Shown here in pieces: positions 33,741 to 44,429 of a stretch of DNA of 64,000 bases. The notes below the pieces were generated by a model. The model did not search any database. It was given only the letters and a program-made list of their open reading frames with translations, and was not told the DNA's origin. The stretch lies in contig CM038470.1 in assembly GCA_021464415.1 (NCBI GenBank), forward strand, positions 30,003,774-30,067,773. The letters run 5' to 3'. The stretch comes from Lonicera japonica. Lineage: Eukaryota > Streptophyta > Magnoliopsida > Dipsacales > Caprifoliaceae. How positions within the stretch are numbered: position 1 is the stretch's first letter; each line of letters opens with the position of its first letter. The position numbers were made by a program, and so were the translations under genes.

Positions 33741-36700
33741 TCACAACCTACGTAACCCTAGACTCCTAACATGAGCCTGGTAAACATCTCTAATTATAGG
33801 TTTAGTCAAGGGGTCCGCAACCATGCGGCTAGTAGAGATATGCTTAAGGACCACCTCCTTTTGCGCAACCATGTCACGAATGAAATGGTATCTAATGTCT
33901 ATGTGTTTGGTTTTCCCATGATACTTGGGATCCTCGGAGTATGCAAGAGCTGCCGAGCTATCACAATATATCGTAACTGGCTCCGAATCGCTTTTAACAA
34001 TGCCAAACTCTTGAAGGAATCTTCTCAACCAAACACCTTCTTGAACAGCAGCTGAACAAGCAACGTACTCCGCCTCCATCGTAGATAGTGCAATGCAAGT
34101 CTGCTTTTTGCTGCACCATGATATTGCTCTGTCGTTGAGCAAGAAAGCATAGCCTGATGTCGATTTGCGTCCGTCTGGGTCCCCTCTCCAGTCAGCATCG
34201 GTGTATCCAACCACACGCAAATTCGATGCTTGATAGCAAAGCATATAGTCAGCTGTCCCTTTCAGATATCGGAGTATTCTCTTCACTGCTTTCCAATGAG
34301 CAACGCCAGGATTCCCTTGGAATCTACTGACAAGACCAACTGCATAGCAAATGTCGGGCCGTGTACACATCATCGCATACATTAGGCTACCAACAGCGTT
34401 AGCATACGGAACACGAGCCATCTTTTCCTTCTCATCAAGAGTCTTAGGACACATATCTAGACTTAAGGTATTACCCTTCTCAACAAGAGTGTCTATGGGT
34501 TTACAAGCTTGCATCTGAAAACGCTCAAGTACATTTCTTATGTAAGTCTCTTGAGACAAACCAAGAAGTTTCCTTGATCGATCTCTTAGGATCTTAACTC
34601 CGAGCACATAGCTTGCCTCTCCCATGTCTTTCATTTCAAAATTTGAAGACAATCATGTTTGTGTGGCGACAACCATCTCCTTGTTGTTTCCAGCTAATAG
34701 TATGTCTACATACAAAGAGAGAATCAAGAAACTATTCCCAGAACGTTTAACGTACACACAATGGTCCTCCTCGATCATCGTAAATCCATTTGAAGAAATG
34801 GCTCGATGAAATCTCAGGTACCATTGTCTAGATGACTGCTTCAACCTATAAATGGATCGTTTGAGCTTGCAAACTTTGCGCTCTTTCCCGCTAGCTATAA
34901 AACCAACAGGTTAATCCATATAGATTTCCTCATCTAGTTCTCCATTGAGAAATGCAGTTTTAACGTCCATCTGAAAAAGTTCTAAATCCATATGAGCGAC
35001 AATAGCTAAAATGAGACGGATTGAGGCAAACTTCACTACCGGTGAGAACGTTTCCTCATAGTCAATGCCTTCATTTTGGGTGTAGCCTTTCGCCACAAGG
35101 CGAGCTTTATACCTATCAATGGAACCATCTGCCTTGCGTTTGACTTTTAGAACCCATTTGTTTCCAATAGTCTTTCGCCCCGGCGGAAGATCTACCAAGT
35201 CCCAGACATTGTTCTTCCTCATAGACTCCATCTCATCAATCATTGTAACTTTCCATTCAGTCGAAGCAGGGGATGTGATAGCCTCCTGATAATTTTTAGG
35301 CTCATCTACATCTTGCGGAGTACACATAAAAGCTGCCCCCTCAATCTCAAAACGACGACGTGGGATATTTTCACGATTGCTCCTACGCAAGTGTGGACTT
35401 TGGGAATCATTCTCTAATGGAGGGACACTCCCACTAGGAGGTTGCACACTCCCACTAGGAAGCGAGTCGCTCTCAACATCCTTATTCGGATTTGAAACGC
35501 CTTCATTCGATTCGAGCATTTCAAACAACTTTATGTTTCTGTCCACATCCCCTCTCTTGGGGAATTCCTTCTCTAGAAAATCCACATCTCGTGACTCAAT
35601 CTCAGAAACAGTTCCATCTTCTTGTTCACCAAGCATCACATATCCTTTAGATTCCTCAGAATATCTAATGAATATGCACTTATGCGCCCTAGGGCCTAGT
35701 TTCCCATACGAATGAGAACTAATGTGAACATATCTTGCCGCGCCCCATGGGCGCAAATGGCTTAAGTCAGGCTTCCTGCCCATCCAAAGCTCATAAGGCG
35801 TTGATGAAACAGATTTAGAAGGCACACGGTTAAGGATGTAGGCAGCAGCTAAGATAGCATCCCCCCAGAAAGATATTGGGAGGTTAGCTTGCGCCATCAT
35901 CGATCTAACCATATCCAAAAAGGGTTCTATTCCTTCTCTCCGCTACACCATTTTGTTGCAGAGTATATGGAGTAGTTAACTGCCTCTGAATACCTTTTTC
36001 ATCACAGAGCTGCTTAAATAGCTCAGATAAATATTCACGTCCACGATCAGTACGAAGAGCCTTAATGGTCCTTCCACTTTGATTCTCAACCAACCTCATA
36101 AAACGCTTAAAGCAATCCAATGCTTCAGACTTGTGGGAGATCAAATATACAAAACTGTAACGTGTGTAGTCATCTATAAATGTGATGAAATAGCTAGCAC
36201 CATGCCTTGCCCTCACACTAAGTGGGCCACAGATGTCTGAATGTACTAATTGCAAAGAAAAAAGATGCTCTAGTGGCCTTTCCAAACGGTTTTCTAGTTG
36301 ACTTTCCTACTAAGCAATGCTCACAATTGGGCAAACTAACTTTAGCGAGCTGACCTAATAAGCCCTCTCTAGCTAATCGATTCATTCTGTCCTGGCCTAT
36401 ATGACCAAGTCTAGCATGCCAAATTGTAGAATTATCAGTAGAAGTCACAAAAGAAATATAATTATTATTACTGGAATAACAAATATCCAAAACAAATAAT
36501 CCATCCGAAATAAAACCACTACCATAAAAAATTGTTCCATTAAAAATACTAACATTATTGTTCTCGAAAACTACTCGAAATCCTAGCCTAAGCAAAGCAG
36601 AAACTGATAAAAGGTTCCGTCGAATATCAGGAGCAAACAATATATCATGGATCAATAGGTCGCGTCCACCGCGCATGCACAGCTTGTAGGTACCAATACC

Positions 36701-37743
36701 TATAACCTGAACAGCTTCTCCATTGCCCACGTAAAGTACTCTGCTTCCTGCTGGTATTCGGCGATACTCCACATATCCAACTCTATCCCTCACGACATGT
36801 TTGGACGCTCCTGAATCCACGATCCAATCATAGGAAGGATGAGCTACCATAACATGACTTGTTACATAAACAAAAGGAGAATTAGAACTTGAGAGTACCT
36901 TCTTCGGCTCAGCGCAGTCACGAGCGAAGTGACCTTCCTTACCACAGTTAAAACATGCTTTGTCGGCATTGCCCTTCTTACCACCACACTTGCCCCGCTT
37001 GCGTTTGGTAGAGTTTGCCTTCTTAGGCGCACATTCATCATCGTTCCTTTTCCCGTTATTTTGGTTCTTGCGCTCAGACCCAGATGCCTTGCGCGAACCA
37101 GAGTGAACCACATAAGAGGAATTATTAGCTTTAGCAACTTCCAAGCGCTCCGCCTCTAACTCCAAATGACGCGCAAGATCATCAAAAGTTTTGATGTTTT
37201 CATTGTGCGTCATATTGACTCTCATATGTTCCCACGAATCAGGTAGAGAACGAATCCCAGCTTGAACCTGCTGCTCATCGCTCAAGTTGTTCCCAGCTGC
37301 CTTGAGCTCGCGAATCATAGTCGACATCTGTCTAAGATGCTGCTTCATCGGGGTGTTAGAGCGCATCTTATATGAGTCAAACTTAAAGTCAACGCGCGCA
37401 ACCTAGTAGCTGAAGTGGAACCATACTTAGCTTTCTGGGCATCCCATATTTCTTGAGCAGTCTTACAGTCCTCGAACGCGCTGATCAAGTCATTGTGCAT
37501 GCTGCTAAGCATAACAAAGCGCGCACAACGATCCTTCTTGACCCACTGAGTGTAGGCCTCTTAATCGCGCCGATGTTGGGCACCATTGCCATCCTCCGGT
37601 GGTGGAGTCAAGGACTGGGTCAAGGTTTCCAAAACCTCTTGCTCATCAAGGAGATATTGGATCTTACGGTGCCAAATATCATAATTGTCACCATCCAATT
37701 TCTCTCCTTTGTTCAAGTCAGCAACAATGCTCTTAGAAGCCAT
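33741..37743 (-). pseudogene. Copia gag-pol polyprotein (TNT1-94-like), broken
   Basis: Order on the minus strand: gag start MASKSIVADLNKGEKLDG at 37743; gag body 37366 downward; zinc knuckle CFNCGKEGHFARDC near 36930; protease DSGASKH near 36805; integrase zinc region HARLGHIG...CEHCLVGK near 36400-36310; integrase core FIDDYTRYSFVY, LRTDRGREY, NGVAERRNRTL (36285-35905); RT 35918-34653; RNase H ending at 33741 with YTDADWRGD, STMEAEY, YCDSSAALA. The RT active site reads LYVDILLAGN: one Asp of YVDD is missing as a clean codon loss near 34706. Frames break near 37380, 36240 and 35910, with stops at about 34911 and 34653. It cannot make a working polyprotein. Confidence 0.93.
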
Positions 37744-38084
37744 CTAATATGCGCAAAAATAAGGATATTTAATAAGGATATTATTATCAGCACATCACAC
37801 ATAATATTTTACAGCACAAATCTTAAATAAAATTTAATAGTTCACACATGACACGAGATCGAAAGATCGCTACGCTCAAAATCATCTCCCCCATCATGTG
37901 ATATTATTAAATTAAAATTTAAATTACGCGCAAAATTGTATAGGAGCTTTAAGCTACCACTACACTTCCACTATATATAAAATAGGTAAAACATGCAACA
38001 CTATGATGATATATATAATAGTAAATAATATCAAAAGATGCATGTACCGTAGCAAAAAAAAAACACTACAAAAACTATTTTATC

Positions 38085-38600
38085 AAAAAACTGTTTTTCC
38101 AAAAAACAGAAAAACAAAAACTGTTTTAATTTTTAATAAATAAAAAACTGTTTTTCCAAAAACAGAAAAACAAAACTGTTTTTATTTTCTAATAATCAAA
38201 AAACTGTTTTTCCAAAAAACAGAAAAAACAAAACTGTTTTATTTTTAATAAATAAAAAACTGTTTTTCCAAAAACAGAAAAACAAAAACTGTTTTTATTT
38301 TCTAATAAATAAAAAACTGTTTTTCCAAAAAACAGAAAAACAAAACTGTTTTATTTTCTAATAATAAAAAACTGTTTTTCCAAAAAACAGAAAAACAAAA
38401 ACTGTTTTATTTTCTAATAATAAAAAACTGTTTTTCCAAAAAACAAAAAAACAAAACTGTTTTATTTTTAATAAATAAAAAACTGTTTTTCCAAAAAACA
38501 GAAAAACAGAAAACTGTTTTATTTTCTAAGAAATAAAAAACTATTTTTCCAAAAAACAGAAAAACAAAAACTGTTTTTATTTTCTAATAATAAAAAACTG
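38085..38600. repeat. Palindromic ~56-bp tandem array in the copia leader
   Basis: Nine units and a truncated tenth start with ctgtttttcc at 38091, 38148, 38203, 38260, 38318, 38372, 38428, 38482 and (ctatttttcc) 38541. Spacing is 54-59 bp. Each unit contains ctgttttt-cca-aaaaacag, a near-perfect hairpin. The array ends at the 5' LTR remnant, where the missing LTR inner part should be. Confidence 0.93.
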
Positions 38601-38601
38601 T

Positions 38602-38817
38602 TACCACTATGCCCACAGCTTCAAGTACTCTCTACAAAGAACACTAGAATGTGCTTGAGAAGAGATGACGGCCGCCTCTAACTTTGTGTTGTGTATTATG
38701 TCTATTATTTAGGTCTAAAGACCTAAATATATATCATTGGCCTTAAAGGGCTTTGAAACCCTAAGGCCCACTATGGGTGTCCCTATTGGACTAAACCAAT
38801 AGGCCCAAAAACCAACA
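38602..38817 (-). repeat. 5' LTR remnant of the TNL-inserted copia
   Basis: Matches 32410-32621 of the 3' LTR with about 4 differences. The part that corresponds to 32296-32409 is absent. Confidence 0.92.
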
Positions 38818-39804
38818 ATCAGCCTATTCTTTTCATCAATTCTTAGTAAACATTTTTTAATCAAATCACTAATTCCAATTAATGAGAAGAAACCACAACC
38901 ATTGAGTATAGTTATTGCGTAGTCTTTGTCCATTCCTATGAGAAAGCATGCAATGTCAAGAAAGATATCCTATGCATCAGCATCATCACCTAATCCATCA
39001 AAGCTTATTCGAAGTATTACTTGAATCCGATCGTGGGGAATTCTTCGTAATTTATCAAAGGCACTTTTCCATTCTGACACGGTTCTATCACACAAATGAC
39101 TACCAAGAACCTCGAGAGCTAAAGGAAGGCCGTCAGCGTAAGTTACTATGTCCTTTGAAAGCATGAGATAATCCATAGACGGATTGGGCTTTCCGAAGGC
39201 ATGCAAACTAAAGAGCTTGAAAGACTCTGTGTACTTCAATTCCTTAGCATTGTATCTACAATCTATTTTAGATTGTTTCAACAACTGCTCGTCTCTTGTT
39301 GTCATGATAATTCTACTTCCTGGACCAAACCAGTCACACTGACCTGCTAATGAGTCCACTTGGATTGAATCGCCCAAATCGTCAAGAATGATGAGAACCT
39401 TCTTAGAACGAAGTCTTTCCTTCAGACAACATATTCCGTTAGCTATAGTCCGCACCTTAAAATTGTCCGTCTTTAGAATTTCAGAAAGTATCTGCTCTTG
39501 TAAACGAACTATACCATTGGGTTGTGCTGAAGCTTCTCTAACATTTTCAATGAAACAGCTACCATCAAACTCATAAAAACTTTCATTATAGACATCTTTG
39601 GCAATTGTTGTTTTTCCAACTCCGCCCATCCCATAGATCCCAACCATGCGGACGTCATAAGATCCAATCCTCAGCAATGATTTTATCTCTCGAGTACGAG
39701 AAGCTATTCCAACTGGGTGCTTGGCCACGTGCAAGTATTTGCTGTTAACTCTGCCTAGGACTACCTTGACAATGTGGTCGATCGCTTTGCTTTCAGAATC
39801 ATCA
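38818..39804 (-). pseudogene. TNL A exon 2, 5' part: NB-ARC domain
   Basis: The acceptor AATAG at 39805-39809 opens the exon (DDSESKAIDHIVKVVLGRVN). The nucleotide-binding motifs follow in order: P-loop GMGGVGKTTIA, RNBS-A FIENVREAS, kinase 2 KVLIILDDLGD, RNBS-B GSRIIMTTRDEQLL, GLPL GLPLALEVLGSHL, then FDGLGDDADA, a TAG stop (38970-38972), DIFLDIACF and IKKCLLRIDEKNRL. The domain binds ADP/ATP and acts as the receptor switch. Its motifs all look competent; the stop and the copia insertion right after KNRL are the lesions. Phase with exon 1 is correct (GG|T). Confidence 0.94.
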
Positions 39805-40518
39805 CTATTGATTCAACAATAAAATGAAATCAAATCAGAAGTTAAAGCAGAAAATTATTCCAATGAAACACAAAAGGTTTGAGGATGCATGTATCATGTA
39901 TTGAGGAACAGTCTTCTCCCCATTAGAATGAAATCACGACCATGTAATGATTAAAGAAAGCATATGGGCAACTTAAATTTGACATTGAACTCTAGGAAAC
40001 TTCATATAAAGATACTGCTGTCTAATTCTCACTGCGTATACTTGTTCCTTGAAGGACTTATGTATCATTGCCACTGCGTAGTTTACTGAACTGAAGTTGT
40101 TTTGTATGAACCCTTAGTGTCCATTTGATAATAAGATAGACAATGATAATAAAAATAATTGAAAAATAAATTGAGTGATGTGAGGAAACGCTTCTAAATT
40201 TTCTACGAGTTGATGTCATCCGTCCATCTTAAATTTATTTATTCTTTTGGAAATCTTTTCTATCACACCACTAAAAAAAATCCATGAAAAAAGCAAAAAA
40301 AATAAAAAAATCTCATATCACATCGCTCACCTTATTTTATAAATTCTCACCCATATCAATGGTTCTTCCTGCCATTTTTCCCCGTGGAGCCTTAAATATT
40401 AATTTGTGAAAAGAATAATATATTAATTTGTAAGTAAGAAAAGCAACTTTGCTAAATAAAACTATTTTCCAACTAAACAGTATCCTACCAAAAAAAAAAA
40501 CAAAACCCAAAAGCTCAC
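39805..40518 (-). other. TNL A intron 1
   Basis: A 714-bp AT-rich intron between TIR and NBS exons. Donor GG|GTGAGC (40519/40518), acceptor AATAG. No inserted element recognised. Confidence 0.8.
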
Positions 40519-41027
40519 CCGTCACTGATAACCAGGCCTGCCAAGTTTGCAGTTCCTCTTAGGGCATTACTCCAAATATCCACCTCACTTATAAAACCGT
40601 CTGGATTGTCTCTTTTTTAAATTTGTATGTATCTTCGAAAAGGTTGTTTGTGTCTCTTTTGAATACTGACTCTTAGCTTACGTAAATCAGAGGGATCAAC
40701 CTTATAAAATACAGGAATTACAGTTTGGCCGCGCAAAATTCTGCATTCGTGAATCTTCGCTAACTCGTCAAGGCACCAAGTGGAGCTTGCGTAGTTCTCC
40801 GAGAAAACAACAATTGAAACCCTAGATTCTTCTATTGCTCTTATCAGTTCGGAATTGATCTCTTCGCCTCGCTCTATTCTCTCATCATCCCTAAATGTGT
40901 AAATTCCAGCCCGATCCAAAGCCGAGTAGAGATGATCGGTGAAATTGTTGCGCGTATCTTCACCTCTAAAGCTCAAGAACGCGTCGTAGTTCCATCTTTC
41001 ATTAAAAGATTTAGGATAATCAGCCAT
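40519..41027 (-). pseudogene. TNL A exon 1: TIR domain, frameshifted
   Basis: I chose the ATG at 41025-41027 (MADYPKSF) because the context is good (cccATGGC) and the TIR begins about 15 residues later. An in-frame upstream ATG at 41129 also exists. The TIR reads [24 protein letters not shown], then [43 protein letters not shown] and [12 protein letters not shown]. The Glu of CLDEL is the catalytic residue of TIR NADases. After VDPSDLRK the frame shifts and stops at about 40617. Another frame continues with [19 protein letters not shown], and a third ends the exon (IWSNALRGTANLAGLVISDG) at the GTGAGC donor. So at least two frameshifts are present. Confidence 0.93.
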
Positions 41028-41760
41028 GGGAAAAGCACCAGAAGAAGATGATGAGTTCAAACCGAAGCAATGTATGTAAATCTGCCGGTCAGGTTTTTTT
41101 TTTCTTTTGGTAAAGTTCAGTCTATCCAAAGAAGCACGCGTACATACATCTTACAAGAGCCTTCTGTCCAGGAAATAACACAGCAAGCAACTGCAAGTCT
41201 CTCCCGTCAACTCCCTTCAAGTCTTTTTAGGAATTTCGTTGAGGTGAGGTTAATTGCATAAACAACACTTCGAAGTTACGCCTCTTTTTCAATCGTTCCC
41301 TCAAAATTTTAAATTTTGCAAATTAAATCTTGAAGGAAAATAATAACACATTAACCATACTATAATTAAAAACACGTGCTTTTAGGGCACACTTTAATAC
41401 GACTTCATTTTAAATAACAATTTCATTCCAATTCAATTTTTTAAAAAAGACTTGGCAATGAATTGTGTCAGGTGAGTTTTGTATCGGATCTTATCAATTT
41501 TCGGGTAAAAAATTGTTAAATATATACACAACTTTTTAGCATAACGGGTGAAAAAATTATACACGAATACAATTTCTTCCCTTATCAGTTAATACGACAA
41601 GACATATTTTACTCATTAAATTAAAAAGTTAATACGAGTAAACCCAATAAAATTAACCTGAAAATAATATAAATATGCTCCAAAAAGGTTCTTAATGGGT
41701 CTAGCTCTTAACGGATTTAACTAGTAAATATGAACACAATTCGTTATTAACTGTATCTTT
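41028..41760. other. Upstream region of TNL A
   Basis: AT-rich, no coding frame. A promoter for TNL A should lie here, but I see no clear TATA box at a convincing distance. Part of 41450-41760 may already belong to the LTR array on its right. Confidence 0.4.
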
Positions 41761-42945
41761 TCGTCTCCTACTCAATAGTGACCTGAACCTCTATAAAGAT
41801 CCAACCATTAACTTTTAATTTTGTGCCAGTTCGTGTCATGTTATCGTCTCCGACTTTGTAAAATCAACTTCTAAAATGAAAATTTTTGATATTCAAACTT
41901 TTGCCAGTTACAAAATTACAATCCCTCAACTATTAAAAATTTATACAGAAGTCCAAAAACTTTTTATTTCTTCTCGTTGCACCCTAATTAGTATCAAAGA
42001 CTCAGGTTACAATATTTTCTAATCGGATCTACATGAGAAAAATTATATAAGTAGACAATACACAAAAAAAACTAATTCAGAACATCTTGATAATTTTATA
42101 TCTCGCCAAATAATCATAGGACAAAAATAACAATTTGATAAAATTACTAAACTCTACTATAGAAAAGATTGAAAATAATCAATTGGAAGTTATACACGAG
42201 ATAAAAACATATTCAAAGCAGTGTACATGAAAAATAACTAGTAATCTAATTAGGGAAGAAAACCAGTAACTCTAGAATTCTTACCTTGACCCCTATAGAG
42301 TCAAAACCACTAGGACCCCTACTTTGAAATGAAAAATAAAAAATGGATTTCAGCAATTACACTTTGGAGCAGTTTGAAGAAAGAATAGAAAAAGAAGAAA
42401 ACACAGAAATCAGGCAAAAACGAATCCTAAAAGTAGCAAAAAAATTGGATAAGATGGGCATACATAAATAGTTGAAATAAACAATCCTTTATGTTGATAG
42501 ATTTATGGTGAAAATAGTTGAAATAAATAATACACAGAAAAACATAAATAAATTTATTTAAGTGTTTTATGAAGATTAATGGAGTGATTTATTTTGATAC
42601 ATTATGATGACAGAGTTATGGTGATACATATTTTCTTATTATATGTTGGAATTTTGGGAAAGAGTAAGATAAAAAGAGTAAAAACATACATATTTCGTTT
42701 CGATTCAGTTCGTGTTGTATTACTGTGTCGTGCGCAAACTTGCCACTTCTACTTTTAATATCAATTTTTTTGAAATTTCAAACTTTTGCCGGTTACAAAA
42801 TTACATAGTTAACTCTTCAGCTATTAAAAAATTATACAAAAACATTTAATTTTGTCTCATTGTACCCTAATTAGTATCAGAGCCAAAGGTTACTGTATTT
42901 TCTAGCTGGATCCGCATTAGAAAATTATATGAGTAAAAAAATAAA

Positions 42946-43122
42946 ATGAAGAAACTAACTCAGAACATCTTGATCGATAATTTTACATCTCTCCACATAA
43001 TCATAGAACAAAATAATAATCTGATAAAATTACTAAAGTCTATTATAGCAACTTTTGAAAATAATCAATTGGAAGTTATAAATGAGATAAGACATATTCA
43101 AAGCAGTGTACAAGAAAAATAA
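42946..43122 (+). other. Small frame in the second TRIM-like unit
   Basis: About 58 codons starting MKKLTQNILIDNFTSLH and ending IRHIQSSVQEK with a stop. After the stop the frame continues with EENKKFLDSYLYSYRVKTTKEP. The Ile/Leu/Asn-rich spacing hints at a helix. The matching part of the first unit has the same theme but is interrupted. No family recognised. Confidence 0.25.
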
Positions 43123-43568
43123 CTAGTTATCAGGGAAGAAAACAAGAAATTCTTGGATTCTTACCTTTACTCCTATAGAGTCAAAACCACTAAGGAACCC
43201 TTTGAACTTGACATACTTGAAAAGAAAAATAAAAAATGGATTTGAGCAATTACATTTTGGAGCAGTCAGAAAAAATGATAGAAAAAGAAGAAAACAAATA
43301 AATCAAGCATAAGATAATCATAAAAGTAGTAGAAAAATTGGATAGAATGGACAATACATAAATAGTTGAAATAAATAGTACTTTATGTTAATAGATTTAT
43401 GGTGAAAACAGTTGAAATAAATAATACACAGAAACACATAAATAAATTTATTTTGGTGTTTTATGAAGATTAATTGAGTGATTTATTTTGATTCATTATG
43501 ATGATAGATTTTTTTTTATATATATGTTGAAATATTGTTGAGAAAGAGTGAGATAAGAACAGAAAAAA

Positions 43569-43600
43569 CATACATACATACATACATACATACATACATT
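43569..43600. repeat. CATA microsatellite
   Basis: About eight CATA units at the truncated end of the third LTR-like repeat. Confidence 0.95.
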
Positions 43601-44429
43601 GCTTTCCTTTTCTCTTTAAAATTATCCCATGATCCCATATAGTTTTGAGAAAATTTGTAAGAGATTATACTCAACATTCTATGTTTCCATTATGAAAAAG
43701 AAGAAATAAATTCCTGCCATTGTTGATATAGGAAAATTTTGTATAACTTTTTCTACGGAAAATACTTTATTCTCTATTTGTTTTATTTCAAGAACCTTCA
43801 AATTTATCTATGTATTCCGAGCAAGTAGTTGAACCTAATCGCCTATATGTGTATTACCGGTCTCCTGCCTTTTTCATTTCAAGAACCTCCAAATAACATT
43901 TTTGACTAAGGAAAAGGAAGAAAATAACTCCTTTTGCCTTTTCATTATTAGAGTCCGACACTATTACAATTAGCTTATCAATTCCATTCCCGTGTTTATT
44001 TAAGTTTAAGCATTACTTTTTCTAATTTTTGAAAAAATATAGAATAACTTTGATTTATACAAACAGCAAAAAGATGAGTAGTTCTAGTTGAGCCAGAAGA
44101 AAAGACTCTACAATACCTTACAACATACTTCGAAACTTTTAACCATAGTGTTATTGTGTCGTGTTGTAACTCAAGAATTGCAATTAATGTTTACCAAGTG
44201 GATTTACTATTTTTCTTTGTGTTATCGATAGTAACTTTTTGCACATATACAATATGTTTGAGATTCAAAAACATATGATTTAATTTAATATAAAAGTGTT
44301 GATGACATCAATGATACTAATTCTATGATGATGAAAATAATAATAAGTGGTTCAGTGGTTATGATTTAAATTATTTTTTTTCCGAACATAATCAATATAC
44401 TAAATTTTAAAGTAAAATATATTAAAATA
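43601..44429. other. Non-coding
   Basis: AT-rich; no gene, RNA or element end that I can support. Confidence 0.45.

Larger units (their letters stand above)
32296..38817 (-). mobile_element. Ty1/copia retrotransposon inserted in TNL A
   Basis: The element is bounded by TGTTGG...CCAACA LTR ends and an exact 5-bp target duplication ATCAG (32291-32295 and 38818-38822). Removing it restores the NBS exon in frame. The 3' LTR is at 32296-32621 (326 bp). The 5' LTR (about 38602-38817) lacks its inner 110 bp, which is replaced by a tandem array. The shared LTR part differs at only about 4 sites, all transitions, so the insertion is recent. A polypurine tract (gagtgggaga on the gene strand) adjoins the 3' LTR at 32622. 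No tRNA-Met primer site is found next to the 5' LTR. The polyprotein is TNT1-94-like and broken. Confidence 0.95.
29143..41027 (-). pseudogene. TNL disease-resistance receptor A, split by a copia element
   Basis: Five exons on the minus strand give a full TIR-NBS-LRR-C-JID receptor: exon 1 TIR (40519-41027), exon 2 NBS (38818-39804 plus 32167-32290), exon 3 first LRR (31750-32025), exon 4 LRRs (30718-31632), exon 5 C-JID (29143-29761). Such cytosolic or nuclear receptors detect pathogen effectors. After oligomerising, their TIR domains hydrolyse NAD and trigger EDS1-dependent immunity. Splice sites agree in phase. Four lesions remove function: a TIR frameshift with stop near 40617, a TAG at 38970-38972 in the NBS, a 6.5-kb copia insertion just before the MHD-like motif, and a 1-nt insertion in exon 5. 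Without them the protein would be about 1150 residues, normal for the family. Confidence 0.93.
41761..43600 (+). mobile_element. Second TRIM-like array with direct repeats of ~882 bp
   Basis: The unit repeats with an offset of 881-883 bp. Primer-site-like ttagtatca sequences occur at 41988 (ttagtatcaaag) and 42871 (ttagtatcagagcc). LTR-like starts tgttggaatt (42644) and tgttgaaata (43525) have the same offset. LTR 2 would be 42644-42868; LTR 1 (about 41761-41985) is diverged and LTR 3 is cut short after the CATA microsatellite. The interior (about 655 bp) has no gag or pol. The second unit has a small frame starting MKKLTQNILI at 42946. I saw no target duplication, so outer edges are approximate. 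Confidence 0.55.

Noticed and set aside
38085..38600. CRISPR-like appearance of regular palindromic repeats
   Set aside because: The units are contiguous without distinct spacers, in a plant retrotransposon leader; it is a minisatellite.
41761..43600. Endogenous pararetrovirus origin for the ttagtatcagagcc-bearing repeats
   Set aside because: No RT, coat or movement domain is visible, and LTR-like starts repeat at the same period; an LTR mini-element is simpler.
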